Under the pieces are notes generated by a model, which saw only the letters and a list, made by a program, of their open reading frames with translations, was not told the DNA's origin and made no database searches. 64,000 bases of DNA from Paraburkholderia nodosa. GTDB taxonomy: Bacteria > Pseudomonadota > Gammaproteobacteria > Burkholderiales > Burkholderiaceae. The position numbers and the translations under genes were made by a program. Below, in pieces: positions 17,736 to 25,686 of the stretch; the first letter of the stretch is position 1; each line of letters starts with the position of its first letter. The stretch spans positions 62,001-126,000 of the forward strand of contig NZ_MCNV01000011.1 in assembly GCF_001718195.1 (NCBI RefSeq), given 5' to 3'.

Positions 17736-19151
17736 TCAGGCCACTGCCTGCGTTGCGGCGGTTTCGGCGCGCGCGCGGCTTGCCTGCGTCGCGCTCGCAC
17801 GGCCCACGGCGTGGTACTCGATGCCGAGTTCCTGCAGCGCGGACGGCTCGTAGAGATTGCGGCCGTCGAACACGATCGGCATCTTCAGCTGCGACTTCAG
17901 CGTTTCGAAATCGGGCGCCTTGAACACCTTCCATTCGGTGGCGACCACCACGGCATCCGCTTCGCTCGCGGCTTCCATCGCGTCGTTCACGAACGACAGC
18001 CGCGCCTGATGTTCTGGCGCGTGCGCGAGATCGAGCGCGAGTACACGCTGCGCCTCGGCGGTCGCAACCGGGTCGTAAGCCTTGACCGTGGCGCCGCGCG
18101 CGAGCAGTTCGGCGATGAGCGTGCGGCTCGGCGCCTCGCGCATGTCGTCGGTGTTCGGCTTGAACGCGAGCCCCCAGACGCCGAACGTGCGGCCGGTGAG
18201 GTCGGAGCCGAAGCGCGTAACGATCTTCTGGGCGAGCACCTGCTTCTGCGCTTCATTGACGGACTCCACGGCACGCAGGATCTGCAGCGGCTCGCCGAAA
18301 TCCTCGGCAGTGCGCATGAGCGCCTTCACATCTTTCGGGAAGCACGAGCCGCCATAACCGCAGCCCGCATAGAGAAAGTCGTAGCCGATGCGCGGGTCCG
18401 AGCCCACGCCGCGGCGTACGGCCTCGATATCGGCGCCGACGCGGTCGGCGAGATTCGCGAGTTCGTTCATGAACGAAATGCGCGTGGCGAGCATGGCGTT
18501 GGCCGCGTACTTGGTGAATTCGGCCGAATGCACGTCCATGTACAGCGTGCGCTCGTGATTGCGGTTGAACGGCGCATACAGGCGCTTCATGACCTCTTTC
18601 GCGCGCTCGCCCGGCACGTCGTCGTTGCAGCCGAGCACGATGCGGTCGGGCCGCGCGAAGTCCTCGACTGCCGCGCCTTCCTTGAGGAACTCCGGGTTCG
18701 AGACCACCGAGAACATGTGGCTCTCGCCGCGCTTGCGCAGTTCGGAGGCGATCGCGTCGTGCACGAGCGCAGCCGTGCCCACCGGCACCGTGGACTTGTC
18801 CACTACCACCTTGAAACCGGTCATGTGGCGACCGATGTTGCGCGCGGCCGCCAGCACGTATTGCAGGTCGGCGGAGCCGTCTTCGTCGGGCGGCGTGCCG
18901 ACGGCGATGAACTGCACGTCGCCGTGCGCGACCGCCGCTTCCACGTCGGTCGAGAACTTCAGCCGGCGCGCGCGCACATTGCGCTCGATGATTTCCTTCA
19001 GGCCCGGCTCGTGGATCGGCACGATGCCCTGATTGAGCAGGTCGATCTTGCGTTCGTCGACGTCGAGGCAAAACACGTCGTTGCCAATGTCGGCAAGACA
19101 GGCGCCCGTCACGAGACCCACATAACCGCTGCCAATGATCGTCAGATTCAT
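17736..19151 (-). CDS. bceC: UDP-glucose 6-dehydrogenase
   Basis: This 471-residue enzyme oxidises UDP-glucose to UDP-glucuronate with two NAD+. The Rossmann motif IIGSGYVGLVTGACLADIGN is at the N-terminus and the catalytic cysteine is Cys270 in YGGSCFPKDVKAL. The C-terminal UDP-binding domain contains WGLAFKPNTDDMREAPS. The start is ATG 19151 with GAGGT about six bases upstream; the frame's GTG six bases earlier is less likely. The C-terminal 25 residues are Ala/Thr-rich and dispensable-looking. It supplies the glucuronic acid donor of the exopolysaccharide. The family name elsewhere is ugd/udg; bceC by order. Confidence 0.96.
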   Translation of the reverse strand: MNLTIIGSGYVGLVTGACLADIGNDVFCLDVDERKIDLLNQGIVPIHEPGLKEIIERNVRARRLKFSTDVEAAVAHGDVQFIAVGTPPDEDGSADLQYVLAAARNIGRHMTGFKVVVDKSTVPVGTAALVHDAIASELRKRGESHMFSVVSNPEFLKEGAAVEDFARPDRIVLGCNDDVPGERAKEVMKRLYAPFNRNHERTLYMDVHSAEFTKYAANAMLATRISFMNELANLADRVGADIEAVRRGVGSDPRIGYDFLYAGCGYGGSCFPKDVKALMRTAEDFGEPLQILRAVESVNEAQKQVLAQKIVTRFGSDLTGRTFGVWGLAFKPNTDDMREAPSRTLIAELLARGATVKAYDPVATAEAQRVLALDLAHAPEHQARLSFVNDAMEAASEADAVVVATEWKVFKAPDFETLKSQLKMPIVFDGRNLYEPSALQELGIEYHAVGRASATQASRARAETAATQAVA

Positions 19152-19228
19152 GCCCACCTCAAAAGTGATTGATTCTTCATGTCACGCGAAACGTTGCGCA
19201 CATTTGCATCGCGCGCACTCGCTTCGCC

Positions 19229-20608
19229 TCAATATGCGTTCTGGCCTGCGAAGCCCTTCCACATGGTCATCGCCACGATGCGCAGGTCGAGCGCGAAGCT
19301 CCAGTGCTGCATGTAGTGCAGATCGAAGCGCACGCGGTCGCGCATCTTTTCCACGCGATCGGTTTCGCCGCGAAAGCCGTTGACCTGCGCCCAGCCCGTG
19401 ATGCCCGGCTTGATGCGGTAGCGCGCCATGTAGCCGCGCACGAGGTCCTTGTAGATGTCGTCGTGGGCCAGCGCGTGCGGGCGCGGCCCCACCACCGACA
19501 TCTCGCCCTTGAGCACGTTGATGAACTGCGGCAGCTCGTCGAGGCTCGTGCGGCGCAGGAACGCACCCACGCGCGTCACACGCGGATCGTTGCGGCGCGC
19601 CTGGGTGATCTGCCCCGCGACTTCCGCATGGACCTTCATCGAGCGGAACTTGTAGATTTCGAACTCGTTGCCATCCAGCCCCTTGCGGCGCTGCTTGAAG
19701 AACACCGGGCCCTTCGACGTGAGCTTCACGGCAAGCGCAATCACGGCCAGCAGCGGCGCGAGCGCGACCAGCACGCCGCCCGCGAACACGATGTCGAACA
19801 CGCGCTTGGGCAGCACGCGCAGATCCGTGACCGGCGAGGCCGCGAGATTGATGGCCGGCACGCCGAGCAGATCGACCACGGGCTGGCTGAAGAACGACAG
19901 GCTGCGCACGTCCGGAATGAAGCGAATGTTCACGAAGTCGTTGCGCAAGGCCGTGACGATGCGATGGATCGTGCGCTCCTTGGTGATCGGCAAGGCGAGC
20001 CACAGCTCGCGCACTTCGTTCTTGCGCACGAACTCGAGCATCGCCTGCAGGTTGCGCTCCACGGGCACGCCGTCGATTGCGGCGGCGCCATCGGCGTCGC
20101 TGTCCTCGTCGAACACGAGCGCCGGGTGAAAGCCCGCTTCCGGGTGAAAGCGCATGTGTTCGATCAGGAAGCGGCCGTAGCGCGGACCGCCCACCACCGC
20201 CACGGCCTTCTGGTTGTAGCCCTCGCGGCGAATGCCACGCAGCACCATGTGCACGAGCGCCTTCGAGAGGATCAGGAGCGCCACCGAGGCGACGACCCAG
20301 TACGCGAGCCACAGGCGCGAGAGCGAATCGGCGCGGTGCAGGCTGAAGCTCAGCAGGATGCCCGTGCCCTCCACGGCGAGCCAGGCGGCGCACACGCGGG
20401 CAAAGAGGGCGTAGAGCGACTTGCCGCGCCACGACTTGTAGATGCCGAATGCCGGGAACATCCAGATCGCGAGCACGCAGTTGAACGCGAGCGCCACGCT
20501 CTCCGCGTCGGTGAGCGGCACGAGCTGGCCACGGTGCAAGGCGGCCGCGAGCAGCGCTCCAGCGGCGATGGCGGCAACGTCGAAAATTCTGGCTAGAACG
20601 CTGAGCAT
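19229..20608 (-). CDS. bceB: undecaprenyl-phosphate glucose phosphotransferase (initiating enzyme)
   Basis: This is a 459-residue polyprenyl glycosylphosphotransferase of the WcaJ type. It has four N-terminal membrane helices, a CoA-binding-like domain (AVAVVGGPRYGRFLIEHM), a re-entrant hydrophobic helix (FDIVFAGGVLVALAPLLAVI) and the C-terminal catalytic bacterial sugar transferase domain. The last carries EIYKFRSMKVHAE, LRRTSLDELPQFINVLKGEM and VGPRPHALAHDD. It transfers glucose-1-P from UDP-glucose to undecaprenyl phosphate, starting repeat-unit synthesis. ATG 20608 is chosen because GAGGTG precedes it; the longer frame to 20650 has no site. It heads the bceB-bceK block, transcribed away from bceA. 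Confidence 0.94.
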   Translation of the reverse strand: MLSVLARIFDVAAIAAGALLAAALHRGQLVPLTDAESVALAFNCVLAIWMFPAFGIYKSWRGKSLYALFARVCAAWLAVEGTGILLSFSLHRADSLSRLWLAYWVVASVALLILSKALVHMVLRGIRREGYNQKAVAVVGGPRYGRFLIEHMRFHPEAGFHPALVFDEDSDADGAAAIDGVPVERNLQAMLEFVRKNEVRELWLALPITKERTIHRIVTALRNDFVNIRFIPDVRSLSFFSQPVVDLLGVPAINLAASPVTDLRVLPKRVFDIVFAGGVLVALAPLLAVIALAVKLTSKGPVFFKQRRKGLDGNEFEIYKFRSMKVHAEVAGQITQARRNDPRVTRVGAFLRRTSLDELPQFINVLKGEMSVVGPRPHALAHDDIYKDLVRGYMARYRIKPGITGWAQVNGFRGETDRVEKMRDRVRFDLHYMQHWSFALDLRIVAMTMWKGFAGQNAY

Positions 20609-21106
20609 GTCCGGCACCTCGGGTTTAAAAAATGAATCGCGGCCACGCACTGCAAATCATGGCCGGTCGCTTCAAAAGTTTCTGGGACTGCGTCGCCACA
20701 AAAAAACGTCTGGCGTCGCGAATTCTGATCCGAATAAACCCTAATAAGGCGCGATAAAAATTCTGGCCGCAAGCCTTAAAAGTATCTCCAATTGTTTCGG
20801 CCCTTGCGGGCCATTTTTTCGCGGCTTTTGTCGGCAAAGATTACCGGAACACACGCCTGCATTGGTTCACAACCCGGTCATTCCGGCAGATTTTTCCTGC
20901 CATGACGCCTGAATTTGGGTTCCAACAAGAAATTGCGGCGACCTGCAACGGAATTTTTATTGAATTTTTTATCTGAATTCTGTTGTGACGGAAGCATGAT
21001 TTAAATTTAATTCGAATATTTTCCGTTTTCTTCTTTACGACTCGATTTATGACGATTTTAAGCATGCTACAAATCGCATCACCGATACCTTTTACAGGAG
21101 AGCGAG
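20609..21106. promoter_or_regulatory. AT-rich divergent promoter region between bceB and bceA
   Basis: About 500 bp without a credible gene drive the two arms of the exopolysaccharide locus. The part from about 20900 to 21060 is very AT-rich (runs such as AATTTTTATTGAATTTTTT). It also contains a hairpin followed by a T-run (20799-20818). Two similar motifs, CTTCAAAAGTTTCT near 20670 and CCTTAAAAGTATCT near 20774, may be binding sites. A JUMPstart/ops element was looked for and not seen. Small open frames here (20625-21065) have no coding character. Confidence 0.6.
20799..20819 (+). terminator. terminator-like hairpin in the bceA leader
   Basis: The stem GGCCC / GGGCC (20799-20803 and 20808-20812) with a TTGC loop is followed by ATTTTTT. 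It lies about 290 bp upstream of the bceA start and points in the same direction. No gene ends just before it on the + strand. It is therefore either a leader attenuator of bceA or an insulator between the divergent arms. The stem is short, which lowers confidence. Confidence 0.5.
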
Positions 21107-22627
21107 ATGACGGATACGGGTTCCGCTACGGCATCGGCAAAAGCGTCCCAGACGCGTGCCGAAACGCGCAGTGCATTGCAGGTGTGCCCTGTAGTGCTAG
21201 CGGGCGGCGCGGGCTCGCGGTTGTGGCCATTGTCGCGCGAGCAATATCCGAAGCAGATGATCAACCTCGTTGGCGAGCAGTCGCTGCTGGCCAACACCGC
21301 GGGCCGCCTCGATGCGCTCGCCGAGCGCGTGACGCTCGCAGAGGAATTGCTGATCGTCTGCAATGAAGAACATCGATTCACCACTGCCGACCAGGTTCGC
21401 GCGGCGGGCAAGCAGGCGCGTCTGATTCTCGAGCCCGTGGGCCGCGATACGGCGCCCGCGCTCACGATCGCCGCGATGTCGGTGGCGGCAAAGCACGAAG
21501 ACGGCATTCTCGTGGTGATGCCGGCCGACCATGCGCTTGCCGACCTCGAAGCGTTCCAGAACGCCGTGGCCGACGGCGTGCGTCATGCCGCGAATGGCCA
21601 GATCGTGACGATGGGCATCGTGCCTACGCATCCCGAAGTGGGCTATGGCTACATTCACGTGGGCGAGCCGCTCGCGAATGGCGAACCCAACGGTGCGCGG
21701 CGTCTGAACGGTTTCGTCGAAAAGCCCTATTTCGAGCTGGCGCAGCAGTACGTCGCTTCGCAGCGCTACTGGTGGAACAGCGGCATTTTCATCGTGCGCG
21801 CATCGACCTGGCTCAAGGCGATTCGTCATTTCCATCCGGCCATCTACGCCGCATGCGCGGAATCGATCGAGAACGGCAAGGCCGACGGCGACTTCTTCCG
21901 CGTGGATAGCGAAGCGTTCGCACGTTCGCCTTCGAACTCGATCGACTACGCCGTGATGGAACCGCTCTCCGGCGACCCGACGGTCGCTAGCGGCGTGGTC
22001 GTGCCGCTGACGGCAGGCTGGACCGACCTCGGTTCATGGGACACCGTCTGGCAGGTTTCGCCGAAGGACGACGAAGGCAACGTCGCGCACGGCCGCGTGA
22101 TGTTCGAAGGCGCCAGCGATACCTTCGCGCATTCTGACGGCCGGCTCGTGGCCTGCCTCGGCACGAAGGACCTCGTGGTCGTGGAGACCCCGGACGCCCT
22201 GCTCGTCGCCGACCGCTCGCGCGCCCAGGACGTCAAGAAGATCGTGCAGCGCCTGAAGCAGGAACGCCGCACCGAAGCCGTGGCGCACCGCCTCGTGCAT
22301 CGCCCGTGGGGTCACTACGACAGCGTGGACAGCGGCGAGCGCTTCCAGGTCAAGCGGATCGTGGTCGAACCGGGCGCACGTCTCTCGCTGCAGATGCATC
22401 ACCATCGCGCCGAGCATTGGGTCGTCGTCCGCGGCACAGCGCTCGTCACGCGTGGGGAAGAACGCTTCATCGTTTCGGAGAACGAGTCAGCGTACATCCC
22501 CCTTGGCGTGTCGCATCGACTGGAAAATCCGGGCAAGATGCCGCTCGAGATCATCGAGGTGCAGTCGGGCTCGTATCTCGGCGAAGACGATATCGTGCGT
22601 CTCGACGACCAGTACGGCAGGCAGTGA
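21107..22627 (+). CDS. bceA: mannose-1-phosphate guanylyltransferase / mannose-6-phosphate isomerase
   Basis: This 506-residue bifunctional type II PMI-GMP has the N-terminal pyrophosphorylase signature VVLAGGAGSRLWPLSREQYP (about residues 29-48) and a C-terminal cupin PMI domain. The latter contains RPWGHYDSVDSGERFQVK and metal-binding histidines in LSLQMHHHRAEHWVVV. It isomerises fructose-6-P to mannose-6-P and makes GDP-mannose from mannose-1-P, feeding both mannosyl transfer and the gmd/rmd rhamnose branch. No phosphomannomutase gene was found in the window. It is divergent from bceB and has its own terminator. GGAGAG lies about five bases before the ATG. Confidence 0.97.
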   Translation: MTDTGSATASAKASQTRAETRSALQVCPVVLAGGAGSRLWPLSREQYPKQMINLVGEQSLLANTAGRLDALAERVTLAEELLIVCNEEHRFTTADQVRAAGKQARLILEPVGRDTAPALTIAAMSVAAKHEDGILVVMPADHALADLEAFQNAVADGVRHAANGQIVTMGIVPTHPEVGYGYIHVGEPLANGEPNGARRLNGFVEKPYFELAQQYVASQRYWWNSGIFIVRASTWLKAIRHFHPAIYAACAESIENGKADGDFFRVDSEAFARSPSNSIDYAVMEPLSGDPTVASGVVVPLTAGWTDLGSWDTVWQVSPKDDEGNVAHGRVMFEGASDTFAHSDGRLVACLGTKDLVVVETPDALLVADRSRAQDVKKIVQRLKQERRTEAVAHRLVHRPWGHYDSVDSGERFQVKRIVVEPGARLSLQMHHHRAEHWVVVRGTALVTRGEERFIVSENESAYIPLGVSHRLENPGKMPLEIIEVQSGSYLGEDDIVRLDDQYGRQ

Positions 22628-22651
22628 AGAAAGCAGTAGCGGCCATGCAGG

Positions 22652-22680
22652 AAGGCCGCGCGCATCGCGCGCGCGGCCTT
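22652..22680. terminator. bidirectional hairpin between bceA and the next gene
   Basis: A near-perfect palindrome pairs AAGGCCGCGCGC (22652-22663) with GCGCGCGGCCTT (22669-22680) around a five-base loop. It sits 24 bp after the bceA stop and 6 bp before the end of the convergent gene, so it can end both transcripts. There is no long T-run. Confidence 0.75.
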
Positions 22681-22686
22681 GCAAGA

Positions 22687-23913
22687 TCAACGCGAGAGCG
22701 TGCGGTAGCGCGTTCCGGTCGTGCCATCGGTGCGTCGCTCGGCAGTGCCGGACGACGTCGTATTGGCTTCGCTGCCCGTGAGCAGTGCGCCCGTGGCGGT
22801 GTAACGCTGTACCGGCGCTTGCAGCGGCGCGAGGCGCACACTGCCCGGCACGGCCGGAGGCAACGCGCGCGCGGCGGCGGCATTGGACGGATCGCCGCGC
22901 GTCACGCCTGGCGCCTGGATGGGCGCGTGCGGTGCGACGTCGGGCAGCGCCGTTTGCGAAGCGCTCGGTGCAGCGCTCTTCGACGCGGCATGTTTGGCCG
23001 GATGCGAACCCGGCCACGAAACGCCGGACGCGGACTCAGCGATGCCTTCGCGATCGAGCCATTCACGCGCCCAGTCGAAGGCGAAATTCCTGGCGGATTC
23101 GCGATCCTGGAACGGCGGCCCGATCAGGCCCGAGCGCTCGATGCGCTTGCCATCCTTGAGAATTTCCACGGCCCCGCGGAACATGCGGTTGCGCACGGGC
23201 TGCACGGTGAGGCTCATCGTATAGCCGCGCCATTCCGCGACCTGTACCACGCCGCCCGCCGGATGCGCGCTGCGATGCGACGCGTCGCGCGGCATCGCGC
23301 GAGTCGCAACCGGCTTGCTCACGCGGGAAGGCGAGAACGGTGCGAACGGCGCATCGTTCTGCGAACGCGTCGCACTCGCAACAGTCGTTGCACTCGTTGC
23401 GGCCGACACGACAGGCGCGTCGATCGAAACGGGCAATGCCGCTTCGCCGCCCGCGAGCTGACGCATCATGCTTTCCATGGGATCGGCAAGCGGCGCGTCG
23501 GCGAGCGCAGCGGGCGCCTGCCAGGCTTCGGGGCTCTTCCAGAACACGGCCGGCTGGCCATCGTCCTCGGCGACTTCCTCGACTGCGACTGCAACGGGTT
23601 GCGCATCGGCCTGCGCCGGCTGCGGCACATAAACGAACTTGCGGCCGCGCTGCGAGAGCAGCTCGACCAGCTCGATCAGCGTGCCGCTACTGTGCCATTC
23701 CTCGAAACGACGACGGCAGGTAGGCCCGGACGGATAACGCGCGGGCAGACGCGACCACGACTCACCGGTGGTGAGAATCCACAGGACGGCATTGGCCACC
23801 ACGCGCGGCTCGGCACGAGGGCGGCCGCGCCGGTTGAGCCTGATTGGAGGTTCATCTGACACGAGCGAAGACACCTGCATCCACTCGTCGTCGCTCAGTT
23901 CTTCGAAATTCAT
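22687..23913 (-). CDS. protein with IS5-type transposase N-terminal domain, no catalytic domain
   Basis: This is a 408-residue protein. Residues 1-83 match the N-terminal DUF4096-type head of IS5-family transposases (LSDDEWMQVSSLV, GRPRAEPRVVANAVLWILTT, SWSRLPARYPSGPTCRRRFE, W). No DDE nuclease domain follows. Instead there is a Pro/Ala-rich linker (84-220) and a compact second domain (about 222-292, WRGYTMSLTVQPVRNRMF, then DRESARNFAFDWAREWLD). That domain resembles small Burkholderia domains such as DUF6566; this is from memory and moderate. A low-complexity tail completes it. The start is ATG 23913 with GGAG six bases before. No inverted repeats or target duplication flank it. A domesticated DNA-binding protein is inferred; its position beside bceA suggests a regulatory link. 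Confidence 0.7.
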   Translation of the reverse strand: MNFEELSDDEWMQVSSLVSDEPPIRLNRRGRPRAEPRVVANAVLWILTTGESWSRLPARYPSGPTCRRRFEEWHSSGTLIELVELLSQRGRKFVYVPQPAQADAQPVAVAVEEVAEDDGQPAVFWKSPEAWQAPAALADAPLADPMESMMRQLAGGEAALPVSIDAPVVSAATSATTVASATRSQNDAPFAPFSPSRVSKPVATRAMPRDASHRSAHPAGGVVQVAEWRGYTMSLTVQPVRNRMFRGAVEILKDGKRIERSGLIGPPFQDRESARNFAFDWAREWLDREGIAESASGVSWPGSHPAKHAASKSAAPSASQTALPDVAPHAPIQAPGVTRGDPSNAAAARALPPAVPGSVRLAPLQAPVQRYTATGALLTGSEANTTSSGTAERRTDGTTGTRYRTLSR

Positions 23914-24569
23914 GCTGTTCTCCACGCAGCCGGACCGGGGCTGCAGTGACGGAGCACTGGCCTGCGGATCTTGTTGCCCGCGTTGGCTAGCTCGGTTGCA
24001 CCATATGCTTGTATGACGTGTTCATTTGCGTCGCGATGCGCACTCTGGCAGTGCGTTCTTTCACTGTATTGACGCAATACACGTGGTCTCACTCGTGCAA
24101 GGGAGAATTGTGCAGGAAGCATACCACCTGAAACCAGCCGATGAGGAGGGCCGTAATAAGTGTTACGGTTCGAAACAATCTCAACCTTGAATAGCCGGAA
24201 AGATCGCCAAAAAAGGCCTGAAACGCAGTGTTTTACAGCGCAGATACACTTGTAACAGGTTCAATCGTTGCGTAGCTGGCACACGAACCGCGCCCTACGC
24301 AATTCCGAACGCATGCATACCACTTAAGACATATCCGCCTCGACGAACGCCAGATTTGCTCCTGCAGCGCTATCGTTGTGCCCGCAACAAATGACATGGC
24401 GATGAAAACATCAGATGCATCATGAAACGTTCACGGCGAGTCCCGGCGGTCGCACCTCGCAGCGGTTGCACCGCCGCCAACCGAACGCTCGTGCGGCGTC
24501 ACGTAGCGAAGCCGGCTAAACGAATCCGTCTATAGTAAGGGCGCACTGAACCACCACGGAGATTCGTGT
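23914..24569. promoter_or_regulatory. intergenic region with hairpin and palindrome
   Basis: About 650 bp without a gene separate the divergent transposase-head gene and the DUF2501 gene. It contains a hairpin CGCACT-CTGGC-AGTGCG (24039-24055) and a perfect spaced palindrome (24065-24081, listed separately). The rest (24100-24560) shows no coding bias, repeats or RNA structure that I can support. TATAGT at 24531-24536 is a possible -10 for the DUF2501 gene, without a good -35. Confidence 0.5.
24065..24081. promoter_or_regulatory. 17-bp palindromic candidate operator
   Basis: TGTATTG-ACG-CAATACA has two perfect 7-bp arms. It lies 152 bp upstream of the transposase-head gene start at 23913. 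The symmetry fits a dimeric regulator; identity of the protein is unknown. It is not a canonical lux/cep box. Confidence 0.5.
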
Positions 24570-25052
24570 ATGCAAACGTCTGTTCCGGGCGTCGCCACGC
24601 CGCGCATCGCCACGGCGTTGATGGCCACCATGACCCTGGCGCTGCTCGCCCCCTGGGGCGCCGCACAGGCGCAGCTCGGCAACCTGCTCAACCAGGGCGG
24701 CAGCAACAGCGGTTCGGCACAGGGCGCGCTCGGCAATCTGGGCGGCCTCGGCAACTCGCTTTCGGCACCCTCGCTCACCTCGAACAGTCTCGGCAATGTC
24801 ACCGGCGTGCTGCAGTACTGCATCAAGAACAATTACCTGAACGCCGACGCCGCGAGCAACGTGAAGGATTCGCTGCTCGGCAAGCTGCCCGGCGGCGCGA
24901 ACACGACGGATAGCGGCTATACGCAGGGCACGAGCGGCATCCTCACGGCCGGCAACGGACAGAAGCTCGACCTCACGGGCGGCGGCCTCAAGGAGGAGGC
25001 CACGAAGCAGGTCTGCGACAAGATCCTGAGCCAGGCGAAGTCAATGCTCTAG
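24570..25052 (+). CDS. DUF2501 (YjjA-like) secreted protein
   Basis: This 160-residue protein has a signal peptide ending AAQA/QLG (about residues 1-34), then a Gly/Asn/Ser-rich segment. The conserved C-terminal core has two cysteines (VLQYCIKNNYLN and TKQVCDKILSQAKSML). This layout matches the DUF2501/YjjA family of periplasmic proteins of unknown function. The two cysteines may form a disulfide. GGAG lies eight bases before ATG 24570. It appears monocistronic; the following gene begins 135 bp later. Function unknown. Confidence 0.8.
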   Translation: MQTSVPGVATPRIATALMATMTLALLAPWGAAQAQLGNLLNQGGSNSGSAQGALGNLGGLGNSLSAPSLTSNSLGNVTGVLQYCIKNNYLNADAASNVKDSLLGKLPGGANTTDSGYTQGTSGILTAGNGQKLDLTGGGLKEEATKQVCDKILSQAKSML

Positions 25053-25187
25053 CCGCCCCCATCCAGCATGAAGATGTGCGCGGGCGCACGGCCCGCGCAA
25101 TTTATGTGCCGTAAGCTTTGAACACGAACGAAGTCCGGCTGTCGAATGGAGTCATCCGGTCTTCTCTCGGCATTGCTGCTCGTAGCT

Positions 25188-25682
25188 ATGACCAAGCACT
25201 ACACTCCCGTGATATTCGCGCTCCCGGCCGCCACGCTGCGGAGTGCGCTGAGCGGCCTTGCCGCTTTTGCCGCCCTGCTGGTCCCGGTGGCCGCGCATGC
25301 GCAAGCCACGCAATCCGCCACACACGACCAGCAGTTCGACTGCAAGTCCGATCCTCACACATTCATTTCGTCGCTGATTGACGAAAAATCCATCGAGCCC
25401 GAGCCGAGCCGCGTCGAAGCGAATTCGGTCAACGCGTTCAGCCCGGTGCGCGGCAGCCGCCTGAGCGCGTTCGGCTTCCCCATTTACGTGGTGCTCGGCT
25501 ACGACCGCGACGACACGCTCTTCAAGCGCGGCGCCGGCAAGGAGATCACCTCGCCGCTCTACGGTGTGGTGGTGTCCGCGCCTGCGGAGAAGGTGCGCTC
25601 ACGCGTGCGCGAGACCAACAGCGACGCCACCGTGCAATCGGTCGTGCCGCTGCTGCTCACGGCGATCGTGTGCGGCGGGTGA
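25188..25682 (+). CDS. hypothetical secreted protein
   Basis: This is a 164-residue protein from ATG 25188, with an N-terminal signal peptide (LSGLAAFAALLVPVAAHAQA, cleavage after AHA). The mature part contains a cysteine near QQFDCKSDP and one at the C-terminus (AIVCGG). It has a hydrophobic stretch LSAFGFPIYVVLGYDRDDTLFK and a C-terminal segment with alternating charges. Codon usage is typical of the surrounding GC-rich genes. I do not recognise the family. A longer frame from 25146 would hide the signal sequence. It probably follows its own promoter and ends 4 bp before the convergent DUF4337 gene. Periplasmic location is inferred. Confidence 0.65.
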   Translation: MTKHYTPVIFALPAATLRSALSGLAAFAALLVPVAAHAQATQSATHDQQFDCKSDPHTFISSLIDEKSIEPEPSRVEANSVNAFSPVRGSRLSAFGFPIYVVLGYDRDDTLFKRGAGKEITSPLYGVVVSAPAEKVRSRVRETNSDATVQSVVPLLLTAIVCGG

Positions 25683-25686
25683 GCGC

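Noticed and set aside
20609..21106. Small protein genes in the bceB-bceA gap (20625-20837, 20841-21065)
   Set aside because: They have poor starts, AT-driven Lys/Asn/Ile content and no homology that I recognise; the region is better explained as regulatory.
22687..23913. Active IS5 insertion sequence
   Set aside because: Only the N-terminal head matches; there is no nuclease domain, and no terminal inverted repeats or target duplications were seen.
24065..24081. lux/cep-box reading of the palindrome
   Set aside because: The arms TGTATTG/CAATACA and 3-bp spacer do not fit the usual CTGTAA-type box with its spacing, so quorum-sensing control is not claimed.
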